From contig CAKOLN010000001.1 of NCBI GenBank assembly GCA_934096075.1, positions 62,001 through 126,000 on the forward strand: a stretch of 64,000 nucleotides of DNA, read 5' to 3'. The stretch is from an uncultured Bacilli bacterium. GTDB lineage: Bacteria; Bacillota_I; Bacilli_A; RF39; UBA660. The notes under the pieces were generated by a model. The model was given only the letters and a program-made list of their open reading frames with translations. It made no database searches and was not told where the DNA came from. The position numbers were made by a program, and so were the translations under genes. Shown in pieces: positions 17,225 through 25,893 of the stretch (position 1 is the first letter of the stretch; the number at the start of each line of letters is the position of its first letter).

Positions 17225-17331
17225 ATCAATATGGATAAGAAAAGAGATGAAAAAGATATTTTATATGATGAGCAAGATATTTTTGTTTTTTTCTATAAAA
17301 TGTTGTATACTAATTGTAGGTGTATGGTTAT

Positions 17332-17733
17332 ATGAATAAAAAGGGATTTACTTTAACAGAGTTATTAATTGTTATTGTACTTTTAATAGTTGTTATGGGA
17401 AGTACAATATTAAATATGCAAAAAATAAGTGAAGAATCTAAAATAAAAAATTTAAAAAGAATAAAAACTCAAGTAGAATTAGCTACTAAGGTGTACTTTA
17501 ATAATACTAAAGTATATGAACAAAGTTTATTAAATGGTACAAGTACAGAGATATGTACTAGACTATATGTTTTAGAAAATAAGGATTTAATTGATATAGA
17601 TTTAACTGACCCTATGACTGGTAAAAGAATACCTGGTAACTTATGTGTAATGTCTAGATTAAATGATGAAGGGATAGTTGAACATCATTTTGAATATATA
17701 GAAAATATAATAAATGAGTATGAAAATAAATAG
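17332..17733 (+). CDS. Type IV prepilin-like protein
   Basis: From the ATG at 17332 (AGGTG 9 bases upstream) the protein has 133 residues and begins MNKKGFTLTELLIVIVLL. This is a class III signal with the prepilin peptidase cut after Gly, Phe+1, Thr+2 and Glu5, followed by the conserved hydrophobic helix. A small globular domain with two Cys follows. It would be processed by a PilD/ComC-type peptidase and join a type IV pilus, competence pseudopilus or similar fibre. No pilus ATPase or peptidase is in this window. Its own -10 (TATACT) lies about 25 bases upstream, separating it from the operon before it. Confidence 0.85.
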   Translation: MNKKGFTLTELLIVIVLLIVVMGSTILNMQKISEESKIKNLKRIKTQVELATKVYFNNTKVYEQSLLNGTSTEICTRLYVLENKDLIDIDLTDPMTGKRIPGNLCVMSRLNDEGIVEHHFEYIENIINEYENK

Positions 17734-17762
17734 TCAACCAAAAAAGGTTGACTTTGTTAATA
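17731..17762 (+). terminator. Terminator after the prepilin gene
   Basis: AGTCAACC and GGTTGACT arms around an A6 loop, followed by TTTGTT, overlap the prepilin stop codon. Confidence 0.7.
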
Positions 17763-17802
17763 AAATGTAATAGAATATTAATGAGAAAGCGAGGGATATA
17801 TA

Positions 17803-18069
17803 ATGGTAAAATTAAGACTTAAAAGAATGGGTAGTAAAAAGAAACCTTATTACAGAATAGTTGCAGCTGATAGTCATGATAGAAGAGATGGATCTTTTAT
17901 CGAATTAGTGGGAACATATAGTCCATTAGAAGATTCAAAAATTAATATTAATGAAGAAGTTGCTCTTAAATGGTTAAGAAATGGTGCTATGCCAACTGAT
18001 ACAGTTAAAAATTTATTAAGTAAGGCTGGAGTTATGGAAAAATTCCATAATGAAAGAAATGCTAAGTAA
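17803..18069 (+). CDS. rpsP: 30S ribosomal protein S16
   Basis: The 88-residue protein begins MVKLRLKRMGSKKKPYYRIV and contains ADSHDRRDGSFIELVGTYSP, both hallmarks of bS16. Length is normal. bS16 is an assembly protein of the 30S body. GCGAGGG precedes the ATG. The gene overlaps the KH-domain gene by one base, the usual rpsP-khpA pairing in Bacillota. The rimM, trmD and rplS genes that often follow are not here. Confidence 0.97.
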   Translation: MVKLRLKRMGSKKKPYYRIVAADSHDRRDGSFIELVGTYSPLEDSKININEEVALKWLRNGAMPTDTVKNLLSKAGVMEKFHNERNAK

Positions 18070-18311
18070 TGAGTATAGAAGAATTTGCAGAATTTCTTGT
18101 TACTAACATCGCTACTGAAAGTGATTTGGTTAAAGTAAAAAAATTTGTTACTGAAGAAGGAACTATTTTAGAAATCTTAGTAAGTGAAAGTGATATGTCA
18201 CGAGTAATAGGAAAGCAAGGTAGAGTGGCTAATTCAATTAAAAGTTTAATACAAGTAAAAGCTTATAATGAAGGTATTAAAAATTTAAAAATAAATATTG
18301 ATTCTTTTTAG
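18069..18311 (+). CDS. khpA: KH-domain RNA-binding protein KhpA
   Basis: The 80-residue protein is a single KH domain with the RNA-gripping loop as VIGKQGRVANSIKSL (GxxG form GKQG), preceded by ILVSESDMSR. KhpA with KhpB binds RNA and influences cell-envelope growth in Bacillota. It is translationally coupled to rpsP through TAATG. Length and position are typical, so the call is secure. Confidence 0.93.
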   Translation: MSIEEFAEFLVTNIATESDLVKVKKFVTEEGTILEILVSESDMSRVIGKQGRVANSIKSLIQVKAYNEGIKNLKINIDSF

Positions 18312-18399
18312 AATTGATATTTTTTTGTTATATTAATTAAATATATGTTAAATAGTGTAAATGATTTGTAAAATGATATTTAAATATTCTAATCAATGA

Positions 18400-18492
18400 T
18401 ATAATTAAGTCACGGAAGAATATACATAAAGCAACCTAAATTATATATAATGATAATAGTTTATGTGTTATTCTTAATATGGAGGAAGAAAA
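18400..18492 (+). promoter_or_regulatory. Promoter and structured leader of ABC transporter pair
   Basis: TATAAT at 18400-18405, within TGATATAAT, starts a leader of about 80 bases. GAATATACATAAAGCAACC at 18417 can pair imperfectly with TTTATGTGTTATTC near 18462-18475, ahead of GGAGG. A near copy of this 19-base motif follows the promoter of the C39-like gene at 36756, which suggests a shared RNA element. Confidence 0.45.
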
Positions 18493-20697
18493 ATGATTAA
18501 GTTAGATAAGGTAAGTAAGTATTATTATTCTAATGGTATGGTGAGTTCTGGAATCTCTAAAGTTTCTTTGGAATTTAATATGGGTGAATTTATTGCGATT
18601 ACTGGTGCTTCAGGAAGTGGTAAATCAACATTATTAAATGTAATAAGTGGTCTTGATACTTATGAAGATGGAGAAATGTATATTAATGGAAAAGAGACTA
18701 GTCATTATACAGAAAGAGAATATGAAGATTATAGAAGAAATTATATTGGTAATATATTTCAAAACTTTAATCTTATTAATAGTTATACTGTTTATCAAAA
18801 TGTTGAATTGGTTCTTTTATTAAATGGATATAAAAGAAGAGAGGTTAAATCAAGAATATTAGATATTTTGAAGAAAGTTGGACTTTATAAGTATAGACAT
18901 ACTAAAGTATCTAAATTAAGTGGTGGTATGAAACAACGTGTTGCGATTGCGAGATGTTTGGCAAAAGATACACCTATAATAATTGCTGATGAACCTACTG
19001 GTAATTTAGATTCTAGGTCTGCAGAAAGTATTATTAAATTACTAAGTGAAATAAGTGAATATAAATTAGTAATAATTGTAACACATAACTACGACCAAGT
19101 AAGTGAGTATGTTACAAGAAAAATTACTATGCATGATGGAAGAGTAATTGAAGATAATAAAATAAAGGATTATAAAAAAGTAGATAATTTTAATTTAAGT
19201 ACTAATAAAGATGCTAAGATAGTATCAAAATTAAGACTTGGTATTAGAAATACATTTAATATATTACCAAAGTTCTTATTACTTAGTTTTGTGTATTTGT
19301 TTATTATTTTTGCAATTAGTATGACATATGCTTCTTTTCAAAAAGGTGAATATGAGTCAAGTATAAGTGGAAGTAATTCATTTTTTAATACTAAAGATTT
19401 AGAGAAAAGAATTATTATTAGGAAGTTAGATGGAACAAATATAACTGATGAAGAATATGAAAGTATTTCTCATATTAATAATGTAGATTATATTGTTAGA
19501 GATGATTTAGTTTTAGATAATCAAATAGATATTTATGATAATGATGTTTATTTATATGGATATGCTAATGAGGCTTCTAAGTTTAAAGGTAAAGTTGATT
19601 TAGGAAGAAATATTGAAAATGATAACGAGATAATAGTTAGTGGTAGTAAGAATAATTGGTATTTGAGTGATGGAGATAAAATATTAGACAAAGAACTTAA
19701 TATTGAAGGAATATATAATAGTGATGGAAGTGAGTATAAAGTAAAGATCGTAGGTATTTCTTATGATGAGTCTAGAGAATATGAGTTAGATTTTTATATG
19801 AGTAGTACATTAATAAATAAATTTAATAAAACTTTGATTAATAGATTTAGTAAGATGTCATTTTTATTTAATGATAAGTTAGTTAATTATGATTATGTAT
19901 CTAGTGATATGTTAGTATCTAGTGATAAAGTACCTGAAGGAACAGCATTTATTAGCGAAAATGATAGTTATAATTGTAAGAAGGGTAATTGTAAAAAAAC
20001 TAATTTAGAAGTATCTTTAACAAATCAAAAATTTACTAATAAAATAGATTTAACTATTACTAATGAATATAATAAGAGTAATATTAAGAGATTATTAGGT
20101 ATAGATTATAATGATGAGCATTCTAATTCTATTTATGTAAATCAAGCAGATTATGATAAGTTATATGATATGAACAGTTATCAATCTAGTGTGTTTATTA
20201 AAGATTATAAAGAAAAAGATAGTGTTATTAATACATTAAAAGATATGGGATTTGATACTTTCTATCTTAAAGATGGTTTATATATATCTACAATGGTAGG
20301 TGTTCTTAGAATAGCAAAATTATTAGTTATGGTTACTTTGATAGTAGTTTTATTCTTTATAAGTTATTTTGTAATTAAGTTAATACTTAAATCTAGAAAT
20401 ATTTACTTTAGTATTATAAGAATGCTTGGTAGTAGTATTAGAACAACAAAAAGATTATTAGATATAGAATTATTAACAATTACTAATTTAATGTATTTGA
20501 TTTATATTACTTTCTTAGAATTAGTTAAGCATAATGTTATAGCTAGTGGTATGAAAGATACCTTGAGTTATTTAGGATTAAAGGAAAATATAATTATTTA
20601 TGTTATTTTAATAGTTATGACATTCTTATTAAGTACTAAATATGCTAGAAAGATATTTACTAATAGTTCTATGAGTGTTTATAGGAGTGAGGTGTAA
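18493..20697 (+). CDS. Fused ABC exporter (MacB-type), first of pair
   Basis: The 734-residue protein has an N-terminal ABC ATPase (1-220) with Walker A GASGSGKST, signature LSGGMKQR, Walker B IIIADEPTGNLD and an intact switch His in VTHNYD. A membrane helix at about 258-278, a large extracytoplasmic domain and three C-terminal helices follow, which is the mechanotransmission topology of MacB/FtsX transporters. Such fusions extrude peptides or lipoproteins, or act in antibiotic-peptide resistance. The second gene starts 1 base after its stop, so a heterodimer is likely. A conserved leader lies upstream. The substrate is unknown. Confidence 0.88.
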   Translation: MIKLDKVSKYYYSNGMVSSGISKVSLEFNMGEFIAITGASGSGKSTLLNVISGLDTYEDGEMYINGKETSHYTEREYEDYRRNYIGNIFQNFNLINSYTVYQNVELVLLLNGYKRREVKSRILDILKKVGLYKYRHTKVSKLSGGMKQRVAIARCLAKDTPIIIADEPTGNLDSRSAESIIKLLSEISEYKLVIIVTHNYDQVSEYVTRKITMHDGRVIEDNKIKDYKKVDNFNLSTNKDAKIVSKLRLGIRNTFNILPKFLLLSFVYLFIIFAISMTYASFQKGEYESSISGSNSFFNTKDLEKRIIIRKLDGTNITDEEYESISHINNVDYIVRDDLVLDNQIDIYDNDVYLYGYANEASKFKGKVDLGRNIENDNEIIVSGSKNNWYLSDGDKILDKELNIEGIYNSDGSEYKVKIVGISYDESREYELDFYMSSTLINKFNKTLINRFSKMSFLFNDKLVNYDYVSSDMLVSSDKVPEGTAFISENDSYNCKKGNCKKTNLEVSLTNQKFTNKIDLTITNEYNKSNIKRLLGIDYNDEHSNSIYVNQADYDKLYDMNSYQSSVFIKDYKEKDSVINTLKDMGFDTFYLKDGLYISTMVGVLRIAKLLVMVTLIVVLFFISYFVIKLILKSRNIYFSIIRMLGSSIRTTKRLLDIELLTITNLMYLIYITFLELVKHNVIASGMKDTLSYLGLKENIIIYVILIVMTFLLSTKYARKIFTNSSMSVYRSEV

Positions 20698-20698
20698 T

Positions 20699-23113
20699 AT
20701 GATTAAGTTAATTAATGTTAATAAGTATTTTAATAGACATAGAAAAAGTGAAATACATGTTATAGATAATACTTCTTTAGAGTTACCTGACAATGGATTA
20801 GTTACATTTTTAGGTGAAAGTGGATGTGGTAAAACTACTCTTTTAAACGCTATAGGTGGTTTAGATAAAGTTAATAAAGGTAAAATAATTATTGATGGAG
20901 AAAAGATAACTGGTAGAAGTATAAATAAAGTTGATAAGATAAGAAGTTTAAAGATAGGTTACATATTTCAAGATTATAATCTTATAGATAATATGACTGT
21001 TTTTGATAATGTTGCTTTAGCACTTAAAATGAATGGTTTAAAAGATAAAACTGAAATAGAAAAAAGAGTTAATTATGTTTTAGAACGTGTTGGAATGTAT
21101 AGATATAGAAAAAGACTTGCTAATATGCTTAGTGGAGGAGAAAGACAAAGAGTTGGAATTGCAAGGGCTATTGTTAAGAATCCTAAGATTATTATCGCAG
21201 ATGAACCTACTGGTAATTTGGATAGTAAGAATACTTTAGAAATAATGAATATAATTAAATCAATTTCTAGGGAAAGATTAGTAATTTTAGTAACACATGA
21301 AAAAGATATTGCTGAATTTTATTCAGATAGAATATTGCATATACAAGATGGTAAAGTTATTAGTGATGAAAAAAATGAGGTTCCAAGTGATTTAGATTAT
21401 AGATTAGATGGTAAGATTTATTTAAAAGATATTAAAAATAAAGAAACTGTTAATAAAGATAATTTAAAGATAAATTATTATAATGATAATAATGAAAAAA
21501 TTGAATTAGATATTGTTCTTAAGAATGGTAATATTTATATAAATAGTAAGACTAATGAAAAGGTTGAAGTTCTTAATAATGAATCTACTGTTGAATTTGT
21601 GAATGAACATTATAAAAAGATAGATAAAAGTATATATGAAAATTATAAATTTGATTTAGATAGTGTAAGTGATAAGAATTATAAAGTTAGATACTCAAGT
21701 ATATATAATCCAATTACTTCTTTAGTTACAGGTATAAAGAAAGTATTGAATTATAAAGCAGTGAAAAAAGTGTTATTGTTTGGTTTTGTATTGAGTGCGA
21801 TGTTTATAACATTTAGTGTATCAAGTATACTTGCTTCATTAAAAGTGGATGAAAAGAACTTTTTAACATATAATAAAAACTATTTATTAGTTAATGATAA
21901 ACAAGTGTCTTTAGATGATTTTGTTAAGTATAGTGATAATGAAGATATAAAGTATGTTATACCAGGAGAATCTATTGTGACATTTATATTGAGGTTTAAT
22001 AAGTATTATCAAACTTTTAATAGTAGTGTTAGTTTAACTGGATCTATGACTGATAAAAGTTATTTAAGTGAAAATGATATTATATATGGTAGAAGTATTA
22101 GTGAATCTAATGAAATAATTGTTGATAAATTTATTATAGATAAAGTGATAAATGAAGACTATAATCCTAAGATGGCTGGATATGGTAAAGCAATTGATTA
22201 CATTAATCAAGTTGTTAGTTTAGGTGGTGTTAAAGATTATACTATAGTAGGTATATCTGATACTGGAGAGCCAAATATTTATGTTAGTGATAGTGAATTT
22301 TATACAATTATAGATAATAGCAAAGAAGATTTATATTCATATGATGAAGAAAGTACTGTTGTTGATTATAATTTAGTAAGTGATTTTACTTTGGTTAAAG
22401 GTAGAATGCCAGAGAATGCTTATGAAGTAATAATTAATAATGATTTAAGTGATACTTATAAATTAAATAAAACAATAGATACAAAAATTAATGATACTAA
22501 ACTTACTGTTGTTGGTTATTACACAAGTTTAAGTAATATTAATAAGTATTTAGTTGGACCAGAAACAATAAGAATAAAGGTTATAACTTCTACAAGTAAT
22601 GTGAGTGTTTATACTGAAAATAAAGAGGCAGTAACAAAATATTTTAAAGACAATGATATAAATGTTGAAGATTCTTATAAGAAAAGTAAAGATGTTTATA
22701 TGTCTGATATTAGAGATAGTTTGAATAGTAAGTTATTATTTAGTGGAATTATTTTAGTTGTTTCATTAGTGGAAATTTTCTTGATGATTAGAAGTAGTTT
22801 CTTATCTCGTGTTAGAGAAGTTGGTATTTTAAGAGCTATTGGATTTAAAAGAAGAGATATTTATAAGATGTTTGGTGGAGAAATACTTGCGATTACATTA
22901 CTTGCTAGTACACCTGGATATTTAATAATGAGTTATATATTGTATCAATTAGCAAAGATGCCTTATGTAAGTAGTTATATTGAATTTAGTCCAATTATGT
23001 TGATTGTAAGTTATGTTTTAATATTAATGTTTAATTTAGTATTTGGATTAATACCGGTTTATAGAACAATTAGTAAAAGGCCTGCAAGAATATTAAGTAG
23101 AAATGATGCATAA
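20699..23113 (+). CDS. Fused ABC exporter (MacB-type), second of pair
   Basis: Starting at ATG 20699 (GAGGTG upstream) the product has 804 residues. The ATPase (1-225) has Walker A GESGCGKTT, signature LSGGERQR, Walker B IIIADEPTGNLD and VTHEKD. Residues 230-340 form an extra Asn/Lys-rich insertion of unknown role. A membrane helix comes near 357, then an ectodomain and the C-terminal FtsX-type helices with REVGILRAIGFKRRDI, a typical FtsX cytoplasmic loop. Both ATPases of the pair look active. Together they should form an exporter of MacB topology, cotranscribed and ended by the long hairpin at 23140. Confidence 0.88.
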   Translation: MIKLINVNKYFNRHRKSEIHVIDNTSLELPDNGLVTFLGESGCGKTTLLNAIGGLDKVNKGKIIIDGEKITGRSINKVDKIRSLKIGYIFQDYNLIDNMTVFDNVALALKMNGLKDKTEIEKRVNYVLERVGMYRYRKRLANMLSGGERQRVGIARAIVKNPKIIIADEPTGNLDSKNTLEIMNIIKSISRERLVILVTHEKDIAEFYSDRILHIQDGKVISDEKNEVPSDLDYRLDGKIYLKDIKNKETVNKDNLKINYYNDNNEKIELDIVLKNGNIYINSKTNEKVEVLNNESTVEFVNEHYKKIDKSIYENYKFDLDSVSDKNYKVRYSSIYNPITSLVTGIKKVLNYKAVKKVLLFGFVLSAMFITFSVSSILASLKVDEKNFLTYNKNYLLVNDKQVSLDDFVKYSDNEDIKYVIPGESIVTFILRFNKYYQTFNSSVSLTGSMTDKSYLSENDIIYGRSISESNEIIVDKFIIDKVINEDYNPKMAGYGKAIDYINQVVSLGGVKDYTIVGISDTGEPNIYVSDSEFYTIIDNSKEDLYSYDEESTVVDYNLVSDFTLVKGRMPENAYEVIINNDLSDTYKLNKTIDTKINDTKLTVVGYYTSLSNINKYLVGPETIRIKVITSTSNVSVYTENKEAVTKYFKDNDINVEDSYKKSKDVYMSDIRDSLNSKLLFSGIILVVSLVEIFLMIRSSFLSRVREVGILRAIGFKRRDIYKMFGGEILAITLLASTPGYLIMSYILYQLAKMPYVSSYIEFSPIMLIVSYVLILMFNLVFGLIPVYRTISKRPARILSRNDA

Positions 23114-23139
23114 TCATTTCTATTTTTTACATAATAGTG

Positions 23140-23196
23140 AGTTATCGACCATTTTTAGGGGTATACATATCAATTTTGGGCGATAACTTATTTTTC
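23140..23196 (+). terminator. Long-loop hairpin after the ABC genes
   Basis: AGTTATCG and CGATAACT arms enclose a 33-base loop, and TTATTTTTCTTT follows. It is probably the operon terminator; the long loop leaves room for another role. Nothing else is evident between it and the tRNA promoter. Confidence 0.55.
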
Positions 23197-23222
23197 TTTG
23201 TATAAAAATGTTTGTCTAAGTG

Positions 23223-23251
23223 TTGACTTTTAATTCAAAATAGGGTATCAT
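23223..23251 (+). promoter_or_regulatory. Promoter of tRNA-Ser
   Basis: TTGACT (-35), a 17-base spacer and TATCAT (-10) stand 20 bases before the mature tRNA 5' end. Confidence 0.75.
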
Positions 23252-23271
23252 TTAGAAGTAATCAGGCAAAT

Positions 23272-23362
23272 GGAGTGATACTCAAGTGGTTGAAGAGGCG
23301 CCCCTGCTAAGGGTGTAGATCGGGAAACTGGTGCGAGAGTTCAAATCTCTCTCACTCCGCCA
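23272..23362 (+). tRNA. tRNA-Ser (anticodon GCT)
   Basis: GGAGTGA pairs with TCACTCC, followed by a G discriminator and encoded CCA. The 91-nt length, long variable arm, and anticodon GCT in CCCTGCTAAGGG make it the serine AGC/AGT acceptor. Confidence 0.95.
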
Positions 23363-23373
23363 ATTATAAAATT

Positions 23374-23395
23374 AACTCCTTAATGGAGTTTTTTC
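23374..23395 (+). terminator. Terminator of tRNA-Ser
   Basis: AACTCC-ttaat-GGAGTT followed by TTTTC, 12 bases after the tRNA. Confidence 0.8.
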
Positions 23396-23430
23396 TTTAT
23401 ATTTTAATAAAAAAATGATATAGTTAATTC

Positions 23431-25608
23431 ATGAAAGAAAATAGTTACATTAAAGGAAATATAGTTAAAATATTATATGAAAGTTCTACTGGTTATAAAG
23501 TAGGACTATTTAAAGTGAAAGAATCTAGTGATGATGTAAAAGAATTTTTGAATAAGACTATGACATTTACTGGTAATTTTATGCCTCTTAATAATGAAAT
23601 AACTTATATTTTTAAAGGTAATTTGATAAATCATGCTAGGTTTGGAATACAGTTTAATGTAACAAGTTATGAATCTGTTATACCAAGTGATACTGATGGA
23701 ATAATAATGTATTTATCTAGTGGTATATTTAAAGGAATAGGACCAAAAACAGCTAAAGTAATTGTAGATACTTTTGGTGAAGAGACTATAAATGAAATAA
23801 AGAATGGTAATCCTGTTTTATCTAGATTAAAGGGTATGAATGAGAAGAAAGCAAGGGAACTTACTAAGAAAATATTAGAATATGATAAAGATCAAGAATT
23901 GATTATAGAATTTAATAAATTAGGTTTTACTACTGAAGAGTGTTTAAAAATTGTTAATAAATATAAAGATAGATGTTTTGATATTATAGAAAATAATATA
24001 TATATGTTAGAAAGTGATATTAATTTTATAAAGTTAGATAAAGTTTTTTTAACTAATCATGATGAATTTGAATGTGTTAGGATTGATGCTTTAATTAAAT
24101 ATTCAATTAAAAATCTTTGTTATACAACTGGGGATACTTTAGTTACTAGAGAAAGTTTATATTTAGAGATGAATAAATATTTTAGTATTAATTTAGATAG
24201 TAAATTGTTTTTAGATAGACTTAATGATTTGATTGTTTGTAAAACTGTTATAGAGGTGGATGAATTTATTACTTTAAATATGTTTTATGAAACTGAAGTT
24301 GAAATTGCTGATACTATAAATTATTTAAATAAAATTAAACCTACTTTTAATAAAGAAGATATAGATGATTATATTAATAAGTATCAAAAAGAAAATAATA
24401 TTACTTTTAATAATTCTCAAATAGAAGCGATTAAAGGAAGCTTATTAAATAATTTATTTATTATTACAGGTGGACCTGGTACTGGTAAAACCACTATTAT
24501 TAAAGCAGTAGTGGATATTTATGAAAAATTATGTGGTGATATTGAACTTAAAGATATTACTCTTCTAGCACCAACTGGAAAAGCTAGTAAAAGAATAACT
24601 GAAAGTGTACATAGAAAGTCTAGTACTATTCATAAGTTCTTAAAGTGGAATAAAGAAACTAAGGAATTTAGTGTTAATAGATTTAATCCTGTAGATACTA
24701 GGTTAGTCATAATAGATGAATTTAGTATGGTAGATATATTTTTATTTAATAGTTTATTAGATGGTTTAACAAGTAAAGTGAAATTAATTTTAGTGGGGGA
24801 TGCTAATCAATTGCCTAGTATTCAACCAGGAAATATTTTAGCGGATTTACTTAGTGATAAAAATTTACCAGGAATATATTTGACAGATATTTATAGAACT
24901 AAAAAGGAGTCTTATATAATTCCTCTTGCGATGGATATAAAGAATAGAAAAGTTTTTGAAGATTTTCCTACTAATTATGAAGATTTTAAATTTTTTTCAG
25001 TACCAGATATACAAATTAAATCTTATTTAACTACAATTTTTAAACATGCTAGAGATAAGAATATGTCTATAGAAGATTTTCAAGTTTTGATTCCTATGTA
25101 TAAGGGAGAAAATGGAATAGATAATATTAATAATTTAATGCAATCTATATTTAATCCTGAATCTATCATGAAAAAAGAAATTGTTATTAGAGATGTAACT
25201 TATAGAGAAGGAGATAAAGTTATTCAATTAGTTAATGATGTTGATAATAATATATTTAATGGAGATACTGGATATATTAAAAGAATTATTATGGGTAAGA
25301 ATCCTTTTATTGAAATAGATTATAATGGTAATGTAGTATCCTATAAAAAAGGTAAGTTTGATGAATTTACTTTAGCTTATGCAATAAGTGTGCATAAAAG
25401 TCAGGGAAGTGAATATGATAATGTAGTGGTGGTTTTACCTTCTAATATGAAGAGAATGCTTTATAATAAACTTATTTATACAGCTGTTACAAGAGCTAAA
25501 AAGAGTTTAATTATTATTGGAAATATAGATAGTTTAAATTATGCTGTTAAAACTGAATATAGTGTATATAGAAATACAGCTTTAAAGAAAATTTTAGGTA
25601 TAAATTAA
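23431..25608 (+). CDS. recD2: RecD2-type ATP-dependent DNA helicase
   Basis: The 725-residue protein shows an N-terminal OB-like segment and a helix-hairpin-helix region (FKGIGPKTAKVIV). Superfamily 1 motifs follow: Walker A TGGPGTGKTT near 347, Walker B VIIDEFSMVD, GDANQLPS (motif III), and a C-terminal AISVHKSQGSEYDNVVV and YTAVTRAKK (motifs V-VI). This is the RecD2 order. RecD2 is a 5'-3' helicase in fork and mismatch repair in bacteria lacking RecBC. The ATG has a weak ribosome site; no better start is seen. Length agrees with the family. Confidence 0.92.
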   Translation: MKENSYIKGNIVKILYESSTGYKVGLFKVKESSDDVKEFLNKTMTFTGNFMPLNNEITYIFKGNLINHARFGIQFNVTSYESVIPSDTDGIIMYLSSGIFKGIGPKTAKVIVDTFGEETINEIKNGNPVLSRLKGMNEKKARELTKKILEYDKDQELIIEFNKLGFTTEECLKIVNKYKDRCFDIIENNIYMLESDINFIKLDKVFLTNHDEFECVRIDALIKYSIKNLCYTTGDTLVTRESLYLEMNKYFSINLDSKLFLDRLNDLIVCKTVIEVDEFITLNMFYETEVEIADTINYLNKIKPTFNKEDIDDYINKYQKENNITFNNSQIEAIKGSLLNNLFIITGGPGTGKTTIIKAVVDIYEKLCGDIELKDITLLAPTGKASKRITESVHRKSSTIHKFLKWNKETKEFSVNRFNPVDTRLVIIDEFSMVDIFLFNSLLDGLTSKVKLILVGDANQLPSIQPGNILADLLSDKNLPGIYLTDIYRTKKESYIIPLAMDIKNRKVFEDFPTNYEDFKFFSVPDIQIKSYLTTIFKHARDKNMSIEDFQVLIPMYKGENGIDNINNLMQSIFNPESIMKKEIVIRDVTYREGDKVIQLVNDVDNNIFNGDTGYIKRIIMGKNPFIEIDYNGNVVSYKKGKFDEFTLAYAISVHKSQGSEYDNVVVVLPSNMKRMLYNKLIYTAVTRAKKSLIIIGNIDSLNYAVKTEYSVYRNTALKKILGIN

Positions 25609-25647
25609 GTAATTTAGTAAATAATAATACTGAAGGAGAGTGTTATT

Positions 25648-25794
25648 ATGAATTTTATGAAAAATATGGCTTTTATGATGGGTGGCATAGGTGTTGGATA
25701 TTGTGTTTCTAAATATGGAAAAGATATTAAAAAAGCCATGAAAAAAGGTAAAAAAGAAGTAATGAAAACTATCGAAGATTTTGAGAATATGTAA
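25648..25794 (+). CDS. 48-residue YtxH-like small protein
   Basis: GAAGGAG at good spacing opens a 48-residue frame. It has a short Gly-rich hydrophobic segment (MMGGIGVGYCVSKYG) and then a Lys-rich amphipathic helix and an acidic end, as in small YtxH-like membrane-associated proteins. A clean terminator follows directly. The ribosome site, composition and terminator make it a likely real gene, although the function is unknown. Confidence 0.6.
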   Translation: MNFMKNMAFMMGGIGVGYCVSKYGKDIKKAMKKGKKEVMKTIEDFENM

Positions 25795-25822
25795 ACTCTA
25801 AGTATATTAGAGTTTATTTTTT
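25795..25822 (+). terminator. Terminator after the small YtxH-like gene
   Basis: ACTCTAA-gtata-TTAGAGT followed by TTATTTTTT. Confidence 0.8.
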
Positions 25823-25893
25823 GTAAAGTGTTTACAAAAGTAATTGAATTTAATAATTTACATGGTAGAATATAGGTAGATGGGTGAAGAGAT

